DNA of 64,000 bases from positions 31,383,872 to 31,447,871 of the forward strand of contig JACDQD010000004.1 in assembly GCA_019843655.1 (NCBI GenBank). The letters run 5' to 3'. The translations under genes were made by a program, and so were the position numbers. The notes below the pieces were generated by a model. It ran no database searches, was not told the origin of the DNA, and saw only the letters and a program-made list of their open reading frames with translations. Shown here piece after piece: positions 23,713-60,361 of the stretch. Source of the stretch: Lethocerus indicus (lineage: Eukaryota > Arthropoda > Insecta > Hemiptera > Belostomatidae). Position 1 is the stretch's first letter; each line of letters starts with the position of its first letter.

Positions 23713-26700
23713 AAATTAATGTTAAATATAACTTTACAGAATCTGAAATAGATAATTATTTTGTAAAAGATATTTCGGATAAGAGGTAATAATTGTCGAA
23801 GCTTATTTTACAAATAGACAAGATGCAAAAATGTAGCATATCACTCGAACTTAAATACAGCATAAACTCAGTCAATTCAATCAAGTCAGAGCGTATAACA
23901 TTTTGTTGTTTGAAATCGCAATTGATTTTCCATTTTACGCTGCACCGGTTGATTTAATGCGTGAAACACTTCGAAATCACAAGTCCGATTGTATTATTTG
24001 GGTCAAACCGGCAAGAACAAACTTGGCATTGATTTTCGTATCAAATTTGGCTCTTTTCCAGGGTTCAAGGTCCTCTCTTCTGCAACTGTTATAACACTAA
24101 GAAACCCTGTCAGTCCAGCATGAAAAAAATTATGCCGATGAACAATCTTACTGAAATTAATATTTTATTATTATGCTTTATTATGTAGTATCTAGAAAGT
24201 AGGTGTGGAAAATGTTCACATTCACCAATGTTACCCTGAATATAGTGGTAAGGTGTCTAGTAATTGTGTGTTATTTTGATTATGTTTGTCCATTCAAGAC
24301 AGACCTGAACTCCTTCTAAGGCTGCCTGTATTGCCCAAGCGACCGTCCTGTTCTCAAACGTGAACAGCAGGATGAATATACAATTATTTAAATCAAACCG
24401 GAGGGGGAGAATTCTAGGCCGAGACATTTCCTCGAACGGGAAAAGAGGACGACGCTGTATATCGTTGAATGAGTCAGGGTTAATGAGCGTTAGAGAGCAT
24501 AAGAGAGCCAGCATAACTCTCTTTATCGGACGGTCAACGAATCATTGCACGCCTCTTTCGATCCAACAAAGAATGAGCCGTACAAAGAAACGGTCATCAC
24601 ACTCATTCAACATTTCAGCTTCGAGCGCTGAATATTTGACGAGTTGATTAAGGGACACTGACAAATTGAAGCTAATACAAATAATAAGAGATTACCTTTT
24701 TTCGATAATTCTTAAGTGTCTCCGGTAGCTTGAATATATCAGACTGTAAAGAGACCTTTTGGAAGACCCTTCGAGGAAGTGGAAGCGGGCCTGCATATAT
24801 TCGAGCGCGAAAGACGCTTATATGTATATTTCAATGCAATCCTCGAAGTATATAACCAAAGCGAATCGAATAAACTAAGTATTTATAAAATCTTCACATT
24901 GTAACAAAAATCATACCTAAGCAAATCATCAAATTATTTTTGAACCGCACTGGTGTTTAATCGAAATAAACTAAGCGCGTTGAATGTGATCGCAGTAAAC
25001 TTTATCTTCCAGTCGATTTAGTAAATAAAGTAATCCGTTTGATTCCACGTTTAATGGGTTCGCCAACGTGAAGAGATAATGCAATCGTGAGTAATTGTAT
25101 ATTACAGCCTACTAGATTGCGCCTCTCAAACTAAGGCCTATGTTATCGCCCTCTTATATTAAATTAAACGGAGTCTTCCTCGATAAACTCGTTACATCGT
25201 CGTAATTTTGTGATCGCACTCCAACGGGGTTTTCTGACCGCGGTAAGAAATCGATATGAGTTTCACATTTGATATTTTCTTTCTTGTTGTTAAGTAATTA
25301 AACGATTCCATAATTCTATCTCAAAAGACGTGGGACGAATTAAATAAGATCGACGCGCAGTAATAAAAACAATAAAATTTAATTATTTCAAATTAACAAA
25401 AAATATTGAATGCAGCCAATATGATAAGCCAAATAAACCTAATCAGTAATTTCGCTTTAGATTTAAATAATTCCATTGTATATCTCTGCCTCGTTTCTAT
25501 GAAACCCAAATTACTTGTATATAATTTCCTGTTTATCCCTAATTAGAAAAGGAATCGATCTCATTTGCATATACTTAAATGTAATGCGGGTCACAGAAAC
25601 TTTTGGTTACTTTCAAACTCTTTCCAACGCCCCTAATATCAGGGCCGTTTTGGACTTCGAATCCATTTCGAGCTGGGCTTCATGAATCACTTTCCCCTTC
25701 TGGGCGTTACAGCTTGGAAAACTCAGGCGGAAAAATATTGCCAAACTTTGTCTACACATAATTTAGGCGCGAATACTGGTTCGCTTGGACGCAGGGTAGA
25801 TTCCGACCTTAAGCGCACTCTCTTCCCATTTGATTTCATAATAAATTCCGCTTATCTTCAGAAATATCGGTTAAATTAAATGTTTATTTCCAACATTCTT
25901 TCCGTTTTGAGCACAACTATGATATACTTTGAGATTGAAAATTTTTTTACGATATTAATCGGAAACCATTTTCACCGGAGGACCTTTTATCCAGAATTAA
26001 TCCTTATTCGCCGTCACGAATAAATCGCGTGGATCATAATCATTAGTACCTGAACACATGTACAAAATATATTATACCAGGATTTTCTTAAGTGTGTACT
26101 AATTATATGATACAATGGTCGATTAAATTCAACAGTAAAGATTATAGCAAATACTCTAGAAATCTTAAGTTGAATACCACTAGTACACATCAACTAGTTA
26201 CTAAATTTAATTTAAAAATTGTATTCGCGACTTGAAATAAAAAACATATCAATTAAAAAATCCAGCTGCTCATATCGAGTACTATAGTCGAAGAAGGAAT
26301 AGTCCGAGGAATTATACCCACTTGACGTCCACAGAGTCATAAAAACTCAATAAATAATTAATTAACATAAACAATTGAATTGGCTTAATGTAAGCTGAAG
26401 CATACACGTGCGGTCCAGAATATCATTCCAGTGAATCAGGTTTGGATAGCGAACTTGTGTTAAGTCCGGGTTTGTCGACGTCGGCCAGACGCCATTTCGG
26501 GGCGTCAGCCCAGTTCATTCATTCATCGGAGTCCGGTGACTCACACACCGCTATGATTCAAGCATAAATCTGGCCCCCCATTCAAACGCCAGACTCGAGC
26601 TCGGTTTCGAAATAATACCAGTCTGTATTTACAAGTTACAACGAATATATTGCGCAAGAACGTCGGAAAGTTCGAGATACTGTCACGAGTTTTGTCCAAC

Positions 26701-29094
26701 GACCAACCATCCTTAGTTTATCGGAAGAAATGCATTTTGAAAAACAGTATAATGATAAAACAGCGTAATCCTCTACAGTCCATATAAAGAGGTCGAATTA
26801 TCTGCATTGACTTAATCCAGTTTTGGATTAACTGACTTCACTGTTGGATGTCAGTGAAAGCGATATTAGGAAAAACTCAAGAATGAATTGGACAGATGCG
26901 GCAATTAGAGCAGAGCCGGAGGTTTCTCTGGTCGAGTGAATAAGTTGCGGACAGGTGGGCCTAATGAGGCATCTATTTGCATATGCATCCGGCCGGAAGG
27001 AAGCATGGAGGCCCCGCCGTTGCTATACACGCTAAATCCTTCCTCAACTAAAAATACCATTATAGATACAACAAATCAAACCCACAGATGAAGATGAAAA
27101 ACATCCGTCTGTAGGGTCGGGACATTTATTTATTTAGATGACACGCTTCGAAAATTCCAACATTCGAAGACTTTATAAAGCGTCCTTCCTGTAATATTTT
27201 CTTCAGCGAATTTATGTCAGAAATACTATACATTGAATGCGGTATTTGTTGTTAAAACACTACGGAATATCAACCACTTCCTTCGGCCTTATCAATCATA
27301 TGAGACGTGTTCGTGTGACTGATAAGGCCAAATGTGATGATATGCGTGGAACTAATTCCTATAGAAAATGATTATTCGATTCGAAGAACAATTCCAACCG
27401 CTGGGACGACAGAATATAAGGCCCGAAAAGTACTTTCCCGGAAATATACAAAATAATACCGCTTATACACAGATATACGAATGGGTGTTAATAAATATAT
27501 TGGGTCTTTCTCACCTGGTCATTACATGGCCAGGAATTCGGGGCAGTTTTAATACAGACGGCTTGGTGGATCCCCACAAATCGATTCAGCAGGCCCAGCT
27601 CGGTTTCAAAATACAGTTGTAAATTATTATTTTGATCGTAAGCTTTGGTGGGCGATCTGTTGTCGAGGAATCTGTAAGCAGTAATTTGTATATTTGAGTA
27701 GATTCTTCTGTTCAAGTGTAGTCTCAAGTACCGCACTAATCCATTACTCTAATTGTGAAACACGACGGTCCTTTGGTTCAGTCCTTCATAGAAACAATGC
27801 CGGACAGACATTTCCTTCAATATTCGATTGCAAAAAATCAATGTTTTAACAATTTTTCAACGCTGTCGCAACGAAGCTCAACAACAGTTTTCCGATACGT
27901 AAATGCGAAACGGTGCGCAACTTTCAATACCGAGAAGTTTGGATCTTGGACATAGTCGATTTCGCCACGGACAGATACCGCTAGAATTTCAACGAATTAA
28001 ATACTGTCATTCAATTTTTAAAAATGTAGAAATTCAAACCCATAATATGTACACATATACAATTATACTCGGGGTCAATAAAAAGAATTCGGAGAGGTCA
28101 TGTTTGAATTAGTTATGTGGGCGTGACCCCGGTGGGGAAACAGTGCCATGAGCTCGGGCAATTAGCCTCCGGAGCAAGCGTCGGTGACCTAACCGGCTTG
28201 GATTCCCTCTTAATCACGTATTCAAACAAACTGCCTCTTAACCACACTCGGACATAACTGTCCATCTGCCGTTCTCTTTCTCAGCCGCCGCATGACCCAA
28301 CACAGCACGCTCATTTCCTCCATTACCGCTCGGTAATACCGAGCCGGTACGGTCTGATCCTTGGGAGGAACGCGCACATCGAGCATTATAAATAATAATA
28401 AAACCACTTTCACTTCCCGTCTGGACAGAATAGACTAGTGGCACAAAAGGACAAACCTCAATTTCATAACTCGGTCCAGTTTCTGAGCACTTAAAGCGTA
28501 TTATATCGTCAGTGTTAAGGAGGTAATCGGGGAGTGATTTTATTCTAATTACATTCTAAAGGTCTCGACTAACGATCTCGGTCAATGGACAAATATTTCA
28601 AGGCTTTCTCCGTTGTTTTTTGCCCTCTCCGACTTGCATTAAACTGCACTCCGTTTTTGTAGGATAATTGAAACCGGTATTGCGACCGGTTATTAAATTC
28701 TTCCGTGCTACTACAGTCGGCCTTATCGGGTGGATAAGACGTACGTAGATTTTACGACGTTTTAACGGCAGTAACAGTTTCCGGTTGCACCCGTTTTCCG
28801 GACATTCCGTGAAGTAAACTGACGTATACAAGAAGAAGGATAACGACAATAAATCTCTACGTCGCTGTTATTTTGAGCCGACCAGTCGGGCTCAACTGAC
28901 TAAACTGAAACCTCCTTAGAGCTTGAAACATCTGCGATGCTCGGTTGGTAATCTGCGCACGTAGGTGTGCTTGTGACTTCATTGTGAGGCCGGGCGAATA
29001 CCAGAGGCGACGACCAGCGGAGTCGCGCCGTCCCGAGACGCCGGATTACACGAACGAAACAGTACAGATAAAGACGCGATAATATCGGGCCTCG

Positions 29095-29099
<5 letters not shown>

Positions 29100-29131
<32 letters not shown>
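29100..29131. repeat. (CT)n microsatellite
   Basis: About 15 CT dinucleotides preceded by a C6 run. On the minus strand it gives an Arg-Glu repeat frame, which is not coding. Confidence 0.96.
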
Positions 29132-29135
<4 letters not shown>

Positions 29136-30244
29136 CGCTCCAACAGACTAACGGTCTCTGACAAAGGTCAAATATTTCAAAGATTGCGTAGTCGATATTT
29201 TTGTACATGAAAAACCAACAACACAGCAATAAATACTGTTTATATCGAAACAGAACTAAATATGAGATTAATAATCAAATCTGTAAGTAAATCAGCGGAG
29301 TGTATATAGTACTGTTGTGTTGTACACAACGCTCAACATTCAATTTTGGGGACAGAAAATACCAACCCTCAGTCGAATACAGTGTAATTTCTACGAGTGC
29401 AGTATAGTTAATTGAAATTTCAAACGATACAACTCTATATTGTACCGAAATGAATAGTGAAGGCGCGTTTAGGCAAATTTTACAGGGTTTTCCCTACTAA
29501 TCGCATTCCTGAGTGTACGCCGTCGTAGCACGGTGGGTCGTGTTTTGCCCACTCGCTGATCTGTTCGCGGCCCCCTGCATATTACAGATTGTCCTTTATT
29601 CATACCGATATGTTGAAATAGTGTAATATTTCTAAGACTACATTTTGTTGTTCCACTCAACGAGTACCTTCCGAGAGCATCGAGTGAGAGAGAAAGAGAG
29701 AGAGATAGAGAGGCCTCTCTGTTCTTCAAACCGGTTTGTAGCATAAAAATCAGAACGATAATAAGAGGCCGCGTTGAGCCGCCTTGATCCCGCATTGATC
29801 CCCAGTTATTGGCTTGGGGACGATTCGGCCGGGCATTGAATCCCGGACGCCATTGTACGCCCGACGCCGTCTAGATTGCAAAAGCTTGCCGCTCCCGCTA
29901 AACAGCCGCCTTATTGCCAGCCTCACAATTGTCCTTTCGTCTTGTCCTACGATTCCGCTACACTTGTAACGAAATTTACGGAACAGAATGTAATAAAAGC
30001 TCGGTAAATGCTCGACCACTGGGTCGGACGTGCGCACTTACGTGAAACGTACGAATCTTTAAAACCTCATGACCTCGTTCGACCCGGTGAAAAATTTAAA
30101 ATATAATATCCTGAAACGATTGAATTCTGCTATCGATAGGTAGGCAGATTATCAGCAAGAGGCGTATTCAATCCCACTCCCCACCCTTATTAAAGCCGAT
30201 CCCTAAAGAAACCAATATGTACGAACGACATTGACTCGCCGTGG

Positions 30245-30422
30245 TGGTATCATTGACTGGTGGTCTGCGAGGGTTTGGAATAGAGTACTTTTCTCGACCT
30301 CCTGTCTCCCCTCGCTGGTTTTTTGTCTTTCGCTAGACCAGTGGCTGTGTCCGTCAGTGGGGCTGGTTGTGGGGCGCTGTCACTCCACTGCGAGAGGAGG
30401 CAGAAAATCGAGAAGTCTAGTT
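30245..30422. mobile_element. Dispersed repeat family A, foldback-like copy
   Basis: The minus-sense arm (30245-30345, with TATTCCAAACCCTCGCAGAC, CCAGCGAGGGGAGACAGG and GGTCTAGCGAAAGAC) faces a shorter plus-sense arm (30387-30422, with GCGAGAGGAGGCAG and TCGAGAAGTCT). The arms are inverted around a roughly 40-nt centre. Non-coding. The same arm sequences recur near 6281 and 39223. Confidence 0.6.
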
Positions 30423-33240
30423 AATTGACAGATCCATTACATTATTGAAAATTAGCCCGCTCGGCTAGGAATGTGTGTGAGCGCTACCGGCGCCCACGTC
30501 TGTCTTCCCTTCGTCCTATTGGGTGTGTTCAGAACTTCACCACGTTCAGGATCCGATCCCCGGTGGTAATCAATCGCCGAGAATAATACCCGCCGCGTTA
30601 TCACCCATACATTATTAATAACACGGCCTCGGCTAACGGGAAGAAGGCCATTTTTACTTTGTTTAGAAAATTACGGCGTTTCCACATGTCAAAATGGCCT
30701 TTTGTTAAGCGGCCAGTATATGAACCTTATTATAACGTCTCAGTTAGTGTGAGTTGGTTTTATCTGAAATAATAAAGGACTAGAATAAAGGAATTATTTC
30801 ATTTTATTTAACCCTTCCTAAAACGTTCACGGTTTACTAATAAGCCGCTCGTGACCAATATATTGTAGTTGTAAACACGTACGAATAAATGCATTTCTAT
30901 GAAACCTATTTACTGGAATACCAAATTTCATTTTCGATTAGAGCAATATACAATATACCCACAATAATAAACCACGAGTTAGAAGTCTGACTGAATGTTG
31001 TGTTGCGTGTCCTAATCCGTTCAAGTTCCCTAATATGAGTTACAGGTTTTATCTGTCGAGTTGTATTGATTTTGAAACGTGCTTTTTAACTGCCGATAAC
31101 GGCTAGGATAAAAGCATTGAGGGAAACTGAGATGAAGGATACCAAATGACAGTTAATAACCCGCAGACGTATTATTGGGGTCGTTCTGCATTACAGTGTT
31201 GACAGTAATTACACAAATAAGTTGATCTTACGGCATTTACTATCTGTGTTACTGTGGCATTACAAACACCACCGGAAAATAGTAAGCAAAATCAATACTG
31301 CGGGTATCACAATAGTTTATTAAGGTGGCCCAGTGATGTGACATTTGCCCGCATATTATAAAAGGACGGATAATTGAAAATCATCGTGAAATACTTCTTT
31401 TTGTGGCCCGACTAAGTGCTGCGGAGAGGGAGCAATTAAAATGAAAAAGAATTTAATAATTTAACAGTACCGAATGAATTGTGCATTCGGATACAGAACA
31501 TCTCAGCCGTTGTGGGTCGCTGGCTCTTTTCCAGCCGGGGACAAAATGCCGCGCCCCAGTTGGGGCAAATAATATTCCGCAGTGTGCACAAATTCGGCGA
31601 CGACTGGTATCGTTTAATTGCAAATTTTTATTTCAGCGATCAAATAAGTTGCTCGTTGAACCGCACGCGGCAGTTACCGCACGGCAGTCCCATTCGTAAA
31701 CCCGTATGCGATGTTACCGAGTTTATGGCCTATATAAAAACCTACACAGAACGCCGACAACTCGACGTAACCGATAATCAGATAAGATTGTATATATAAA
31801 TTGTATAAGATTCGGGAACCCTCTACTGCAATATTTAAACACTCTCTCCGTTTGTGACAATCGTTAGCGATAAAAATTCGAGGGTTACTCCGACGCCAAA
31901 TTTGAGGAAGGATCGATGCTTGGGCAAGGTCAGGGTCGGCGCGGAGGCCTTTCCATTCCGACCGCCGATCGAATGGGGGAATACGTTTTTTCTCCTTCGA
32001 TTTCTCGTCATCGTCGTGACGCTGAATCGATACCGGGGTTTAATATTGGAGAGGCCTTTTCCGCTTAACCCTGAGGTCGCGCGTCATCAACCCCGGGCGT
32101 AAACAAAGGCCTACCGTCCTTGGACTTCCACGAGGAAGAACGCCCGTAACGAACAGCCGCGTCACTAATTTCACGATGGGACGATGACAAACGGTACCGT
32201 TACACGAGAGAAACTACGAAACCGAATTTTGAAATATTCACCTCTGGCCAATATTGTCCCTCGCAATGCGACAACGCCGAGGTCGTATTTCCGCTTTTAC
32301 AATGTGTAGACGGCTTGGATAAGCCCGAGTTTTAATCGGAGGCGACGTAATACAATTATTTTGATAAGGCGGCGATGAACTCATTGAAAGTCAAGAAAAA
32401 ATGCGTACATTGTCACCGAATAAATGGTGAATAAATGGAATAAACTGATAATTTCAAATATGGTTCGACGCATTTATTTGCCAAACAAAGATACCCGGAT
32501 GTTAATTTAAATTATTACTTAACATTCGAACCCATTATTAAAAAGCCTTATCAATAACTCTCGTTACACTTTTCTACGTGCCCATTTTCAGGGCACTGCT
32601 TTACCTCTGTTGTTTAAAATTCTAATTTCGAATGAAATTAGTTTGACTTTCAGTCCCGAGCCTTTCATAAAAGGATACGATAAACAATGTTTAACGGTAC
32701 TTTCTTTTCGGCGATAGTAGTACTACTGACCCAATATCCGGTAACTGTTCTCGTGAGCCAATACGTTTTACAATACATATAAAAAATGTGTCGGTACTCT
32801 TAAAATACATGTAATGAAAGGAAATTATTGCACTAAATGTTGGATAAGATAAGGCGTAGATGTGCTAAAAATATAATTTCACATTTCGAAATAGGTATGT
32901 TAAAATTTAACATAATATTTAGAAATATAATTTCATTATTCGATTGAATTTCGAAAGGTTCTTCATATTATTTATGTTACAAAAGAAAGAAAATAATCGA
33001 GTCGATTGGTACTCACATCATTAAACCGCTTCAACGAACCATGAGTCGTAAATATCCTTTGAAACAGGTTACAAGACGTATTAAAATTTTGACTACACTA
33101 TTACAATAAACGTTAGCGCGAATAGCTGACACGAAACTGAAGTTCAGTATCACTGGCGGTTGAAACTTGTAAAGTTTGTATTCAAGTGTAATGCCATGGT
33201 AGAGGGAGAAGGCCTACAGTACTGCCAACCGACTGCATCT

Positions 33241-36200
33241 ACAATTCCCCATTCATTGTATGTGTATTATTGTGTGTGTGTATTAATAATAATAATTCGA
33301 TTAGATGGATCTCTAGCATATTTATAAATTGATTTTTTAACATAACAACGCTTGGATATTCTTGGTCTTTGAAATATGAAACTATTTTCACTGATTCATA
33401 AATTCGGTAAAAGTCCAATAAATTTCCCTGCCCTTCTCCTCTCAGTGACATTAAAAATTGATTGAATAAAAATATACGGGCAGCCAAATAATTAATTGAA
33501 TAGTTAAATTGTATTTAAAAATTGCAGTATAGATTAGAGAATAAATAAACTAAAACTTGGATTAGAATGATTGATCACAAAATAGTAATACATTGTAATT
33601 AAAATGATTAAGGCTTATTTCAATATTTGAGGACAGTGAAGGGGGTGGTTAAAAGAAACACACAAATACATCAATTCACAGTATTTAATATTTTTAAAAA
33701 GTTTACAATCTGAAAATCTTAATTATAGGTATTTAAAAGGATATATCTTATTTTCTTCTCTAATGTACCAAGGAACAAGCTGTATTATAGATCTGCACAT
33801 TCTGTTAAATGATATTTTATTATCAGAACAAATTGATTTTTAAATGAGACAACAGTTATTAGCACGCGTTGAAAGATTTTGGTTCAATTTAATATGTATA
33901 TATCAACTGTCAGTCCTGAATTATTATTGTCAAAAATCCTCCTTCGCCTTACTTCTAAATTATTGTCTTATCACCTAAAATGTATTAAAACAATAAATGC
34001 CATTGGTGTCTGTGTAGTGAAAATTGTACAATTAAATATCAACTTCAGTTTTGTGACTTATTAGTTTAATTGTAATTATAAATGTATTCAACAGTATTAT
34101 CATTAATTAGTCCTGTGCTCTCCTGTTAATAATACTGGCATAAAACATAGGCCTTATTTATTAGTAGTTATGCAGAGACATTTGGCTCATTTATTGTGAA
34201 TATAAATTTTTCTAATTTACCAAAATATTAATTTAAGCAAAAAGTATTTCTACAGTTCACACATAACTCTTGGAATGTAAGGGTAAGTATTTCAATTTTA
34301 ATATTAGCATTCTCAATGCAGGCTTTTCATTTACATACATTAAATTCCCAAAAATTGGATTAAATTGAGTAGCTAAAATGACAGAGTAATATCACCATTG
34401 AAAAAGGGAATGACTGGGGGGATAATTCTGTAACTGTTTTACAAATATTCTGTGCCAGTTTCAGCAAAGTATCATTTCACATTCTCTTTTAAGTCAAAAT
34501 GAAAAAATAAATTACTTGCGTTGACTAACTATGAACATTATATAAAATTTATTGTCACCCTTTCCAGTGTAAATACGTATTTTAATGTAATATTTCACAT
34601 ATACATTTACTATTTTTCCAACACATTAAATAATATACAGTGAAAACTGATATCAGCTATTATTAAGTACAGTTAATGTAAATATGTACAACTTACATAT
34701 TCTAATTTATAAGTACATCAATAATTTTCTTAATACCTTATGAACTAAATCTACATTTAAATTATTGTCAATTCATATGTCACAGTAAAGTTTTTCTGCA
34801 ATATTTTCATAGAATCAGTTGTCCATGGTGTGTTTATGCTAAGTATATTTGAAACATCAATAAAGCAGATATGTCTAAAAATCTAGATATGTGGTTCATT
34901 ATCTTGTAAGATAATCTTATTTTTGTATCACAAAATAAAATTAAGATTAATCTGAAATAATAGTCATTTTCTGTGGTAAAACATAACATGGACAACTAAA
35001 GGTATCAAAGATTCTATATATCTTATTAATTATGAAAATTCATTCGAAATAGACATTAAAAGGCACTCAGCACACTTAGTTATAAATAATTTTGGGATAC
35101 AACAAATAATATTTGACGTGAGAAAAAAACTGTTAGGACAGACCATACATTCTAGATCTAATAGTACAACGAGAGAAATTATGTGAATGGAGTACATACA
35201 GAGTGTATAATACATCCAAATTCACGTAAAACATGGTAAAGTTTATAAAAATCAAAGCCAAATAGTTGAATATGATGGCAAAAAAGTTAAATTTACAACA
35301 ATTATTATTTCTACTTATTATTTACATGAAAAACTGTAGAGTGACTCAAACAATTTGTTTCAAAATAGAAATAATTTTTGCACCATTTTGGGGAGTAATA
35401 TATTGACAATATTTATAACTGCAAACATAACAATTAATGGCTAATAAAATAACAGTAATTATTTATAATCTACTAAATAACTTGTCTTGACAGAATAACA
35501 ATGTAACCAACTTTATGATATTTTTAATTTGTGCATTAAGCCAACATTTACATACACCTAAATTATTACTCCAAAAATTATTGTCAGCACAATCACAAAA
35601 ATATTTTCACTGTTTACATATATATTACTTTCAAGTACCTTGAGATTAAATATTCACTTTTTGACCTAACAATAATAATATAAAAAATTGAATTTATTGT
35701 CATCCTTGACAGAATTCATAAATTATAATGAAAAATATTGATACTATATTAACCACAGTAAACTGACATCTAGGACACTAAATTATTGTCACCTTTTTCT
35801 TATCCCAAAGTTTAATCTTACAAAGATATAAGTCCTAAATGTGGCCTAAAGTGAAAGTAATATGAGCATTAAGTTATTGTCAATGTTTCAATTTATTCTT
35901 GTAAGTTAAATCACTTAATTTAATGTACTTTTTGGGTGTAGTGATGAGTACATTACTTAAACATTATGAACTACATTAATGTTATATTTACAGGGTACAT
36001 TCATAATGTTATATCTGCTTTCACAATCCTAGTTAACGTCCCTAAATCTCAAATATAATTTTATAAATTATACAAACCGCACACATTCTGTCACTGATAT
36101 GTTTTACAGCGATATTCTTTTGAAATGGTTGCATATGATGCCCATAATTTCTCAATAGGTTATTATTTGCCATTTTTGAAAAAAAGATTCAAACAGTTAT

Positions 36201-37101
36201 TTTTATTTAAGAAAATCTCAATTTCTTTATGATACTAAACATTTTCATAATATAAATTAAAGTTATTTTAATGTAACAATTAAATGCAATGTATAATATT
36301 TGAAAATAATATCTGTTACAAAAATGGACAAATATAAATTCCTATTGTTAAGAGGCCTCTGTGATATTATACAACACAGATAGACATACTATGCTAATTA
36401 CAAAGTCATGATAATTTTAAAATATAATAAAAAAATTATATTTATAAGTTTGAATTAAAGTTATTCATAGATAAGGACTTTGTTCTGTAAAATAATGGAT
36501 ATGTTATTTCTGTTTGTGCAACTTATATATGTAATTAAATATCATATTTAGTATTCAACCAAAACTTTCATTTTCTAGAAGCTCAAATAATTCAGCAATT
36601 TATGTATTAGAATTCTTCAAGTTTATGATCATTTATAATTGTTTAGAAAATTGTATGGTAGTAAATACTTAATTAATTATTAACACTATAATAAGAACAT
36701 TACTGAAATATTTATGAACTTAGAAAAAACAGAACAAAACATTAACAGATCTCATTTCAGTAATAATTCATTAAAAATTACATTTATGGGGTTCTTGAAT
36801 TCTGTTTTGTTCACTAAGAAGCATGAAGATAAATGCTTCAAATCACATTACATAATCACTGAAAGTCATGTCATGTTAAGAAATGTTGCAACCATTATGT
36901 AAATTTCAAAAGCTCAAATCCATTTCATTTTTCACTTAATTGTGTGATGCAAACATTATGACAGCCACTTTAACATTTTAATTTTCAAAATTTGTTTTTT
37001 TTTTTAAGAGATCAGAAATGAATTGACCTTGTAATTTTTGCACACATACTACCTGTGTTGCATAGACTTATTAGACTAACTTGCCAGGTCATATGTTAGG
37101 C
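33241..37101 (-). other. AT-rich 3' flank, possibly long 3' UTR, of the Skeletor gene
   Basis: Starts directly after the Skeletor stop codon (transcript sense) and differs sharply from its surroundings: very AT-rich and almost free of CpG over 3.9 kb. The first minus-strand AATAAA after the stop is at 36202-36207, so at least a 0.9-kb 3' UTR is plausible and more distal signals exist. The minus-strand open frame 33239-33487 has no recognised homologue. The repeated TTATTGTCA words in this segment are listed separately. Confidence 0.5.
33924..35882 (-). promoter_or_regulatory. Cluster of seven TTATTGTCA words (TGACAATAA in transcript sense)
   Basis: Exact copies begin at 33924, 34549, 34762, 35578, 35694, 35783 and 35874, all in one orientation. 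A one-mismatch copy is at 33960. Most are preceded by AA(A/T)T. If this DNA is in the Skeletor 3' UTR, each reads UGACAAUAA in the RNA. The copies at 34549 and 35694 then contain AAUAAA. Function unknown. Confidence 0.4.

Positions 37102-60361
<23,260 letters not shown>

Larger units (their letters stand above)
23270..33240. other. Intergenic region between satellite and Skeletor 3' flank
   Basis: CpG-rich compared with the next 4 kb; no gene recognised. Open frames up to about 109 codons overlap on both strands without domain resemblance. It holds a poly-AT tract (23670-23705), a CT tract (29100-29131) and a foldback-like family A repeat (30245-30422). Confidence 0.6.

Noticed and set aside
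27500..27620. Minus-strand exon-like segment ending in a good donor (CCAG|GTGAGA)
   Set aside because: The peptide upstream of the donor has no recognised family and no convincing acceptor or partner exon was found.
33239..33487. 82-codon minus-strand open frame in AT-rich sequence
   Set aside because: No family resemblance. It overlaps a TG repeat and the likely 3' flank of Skeletor.
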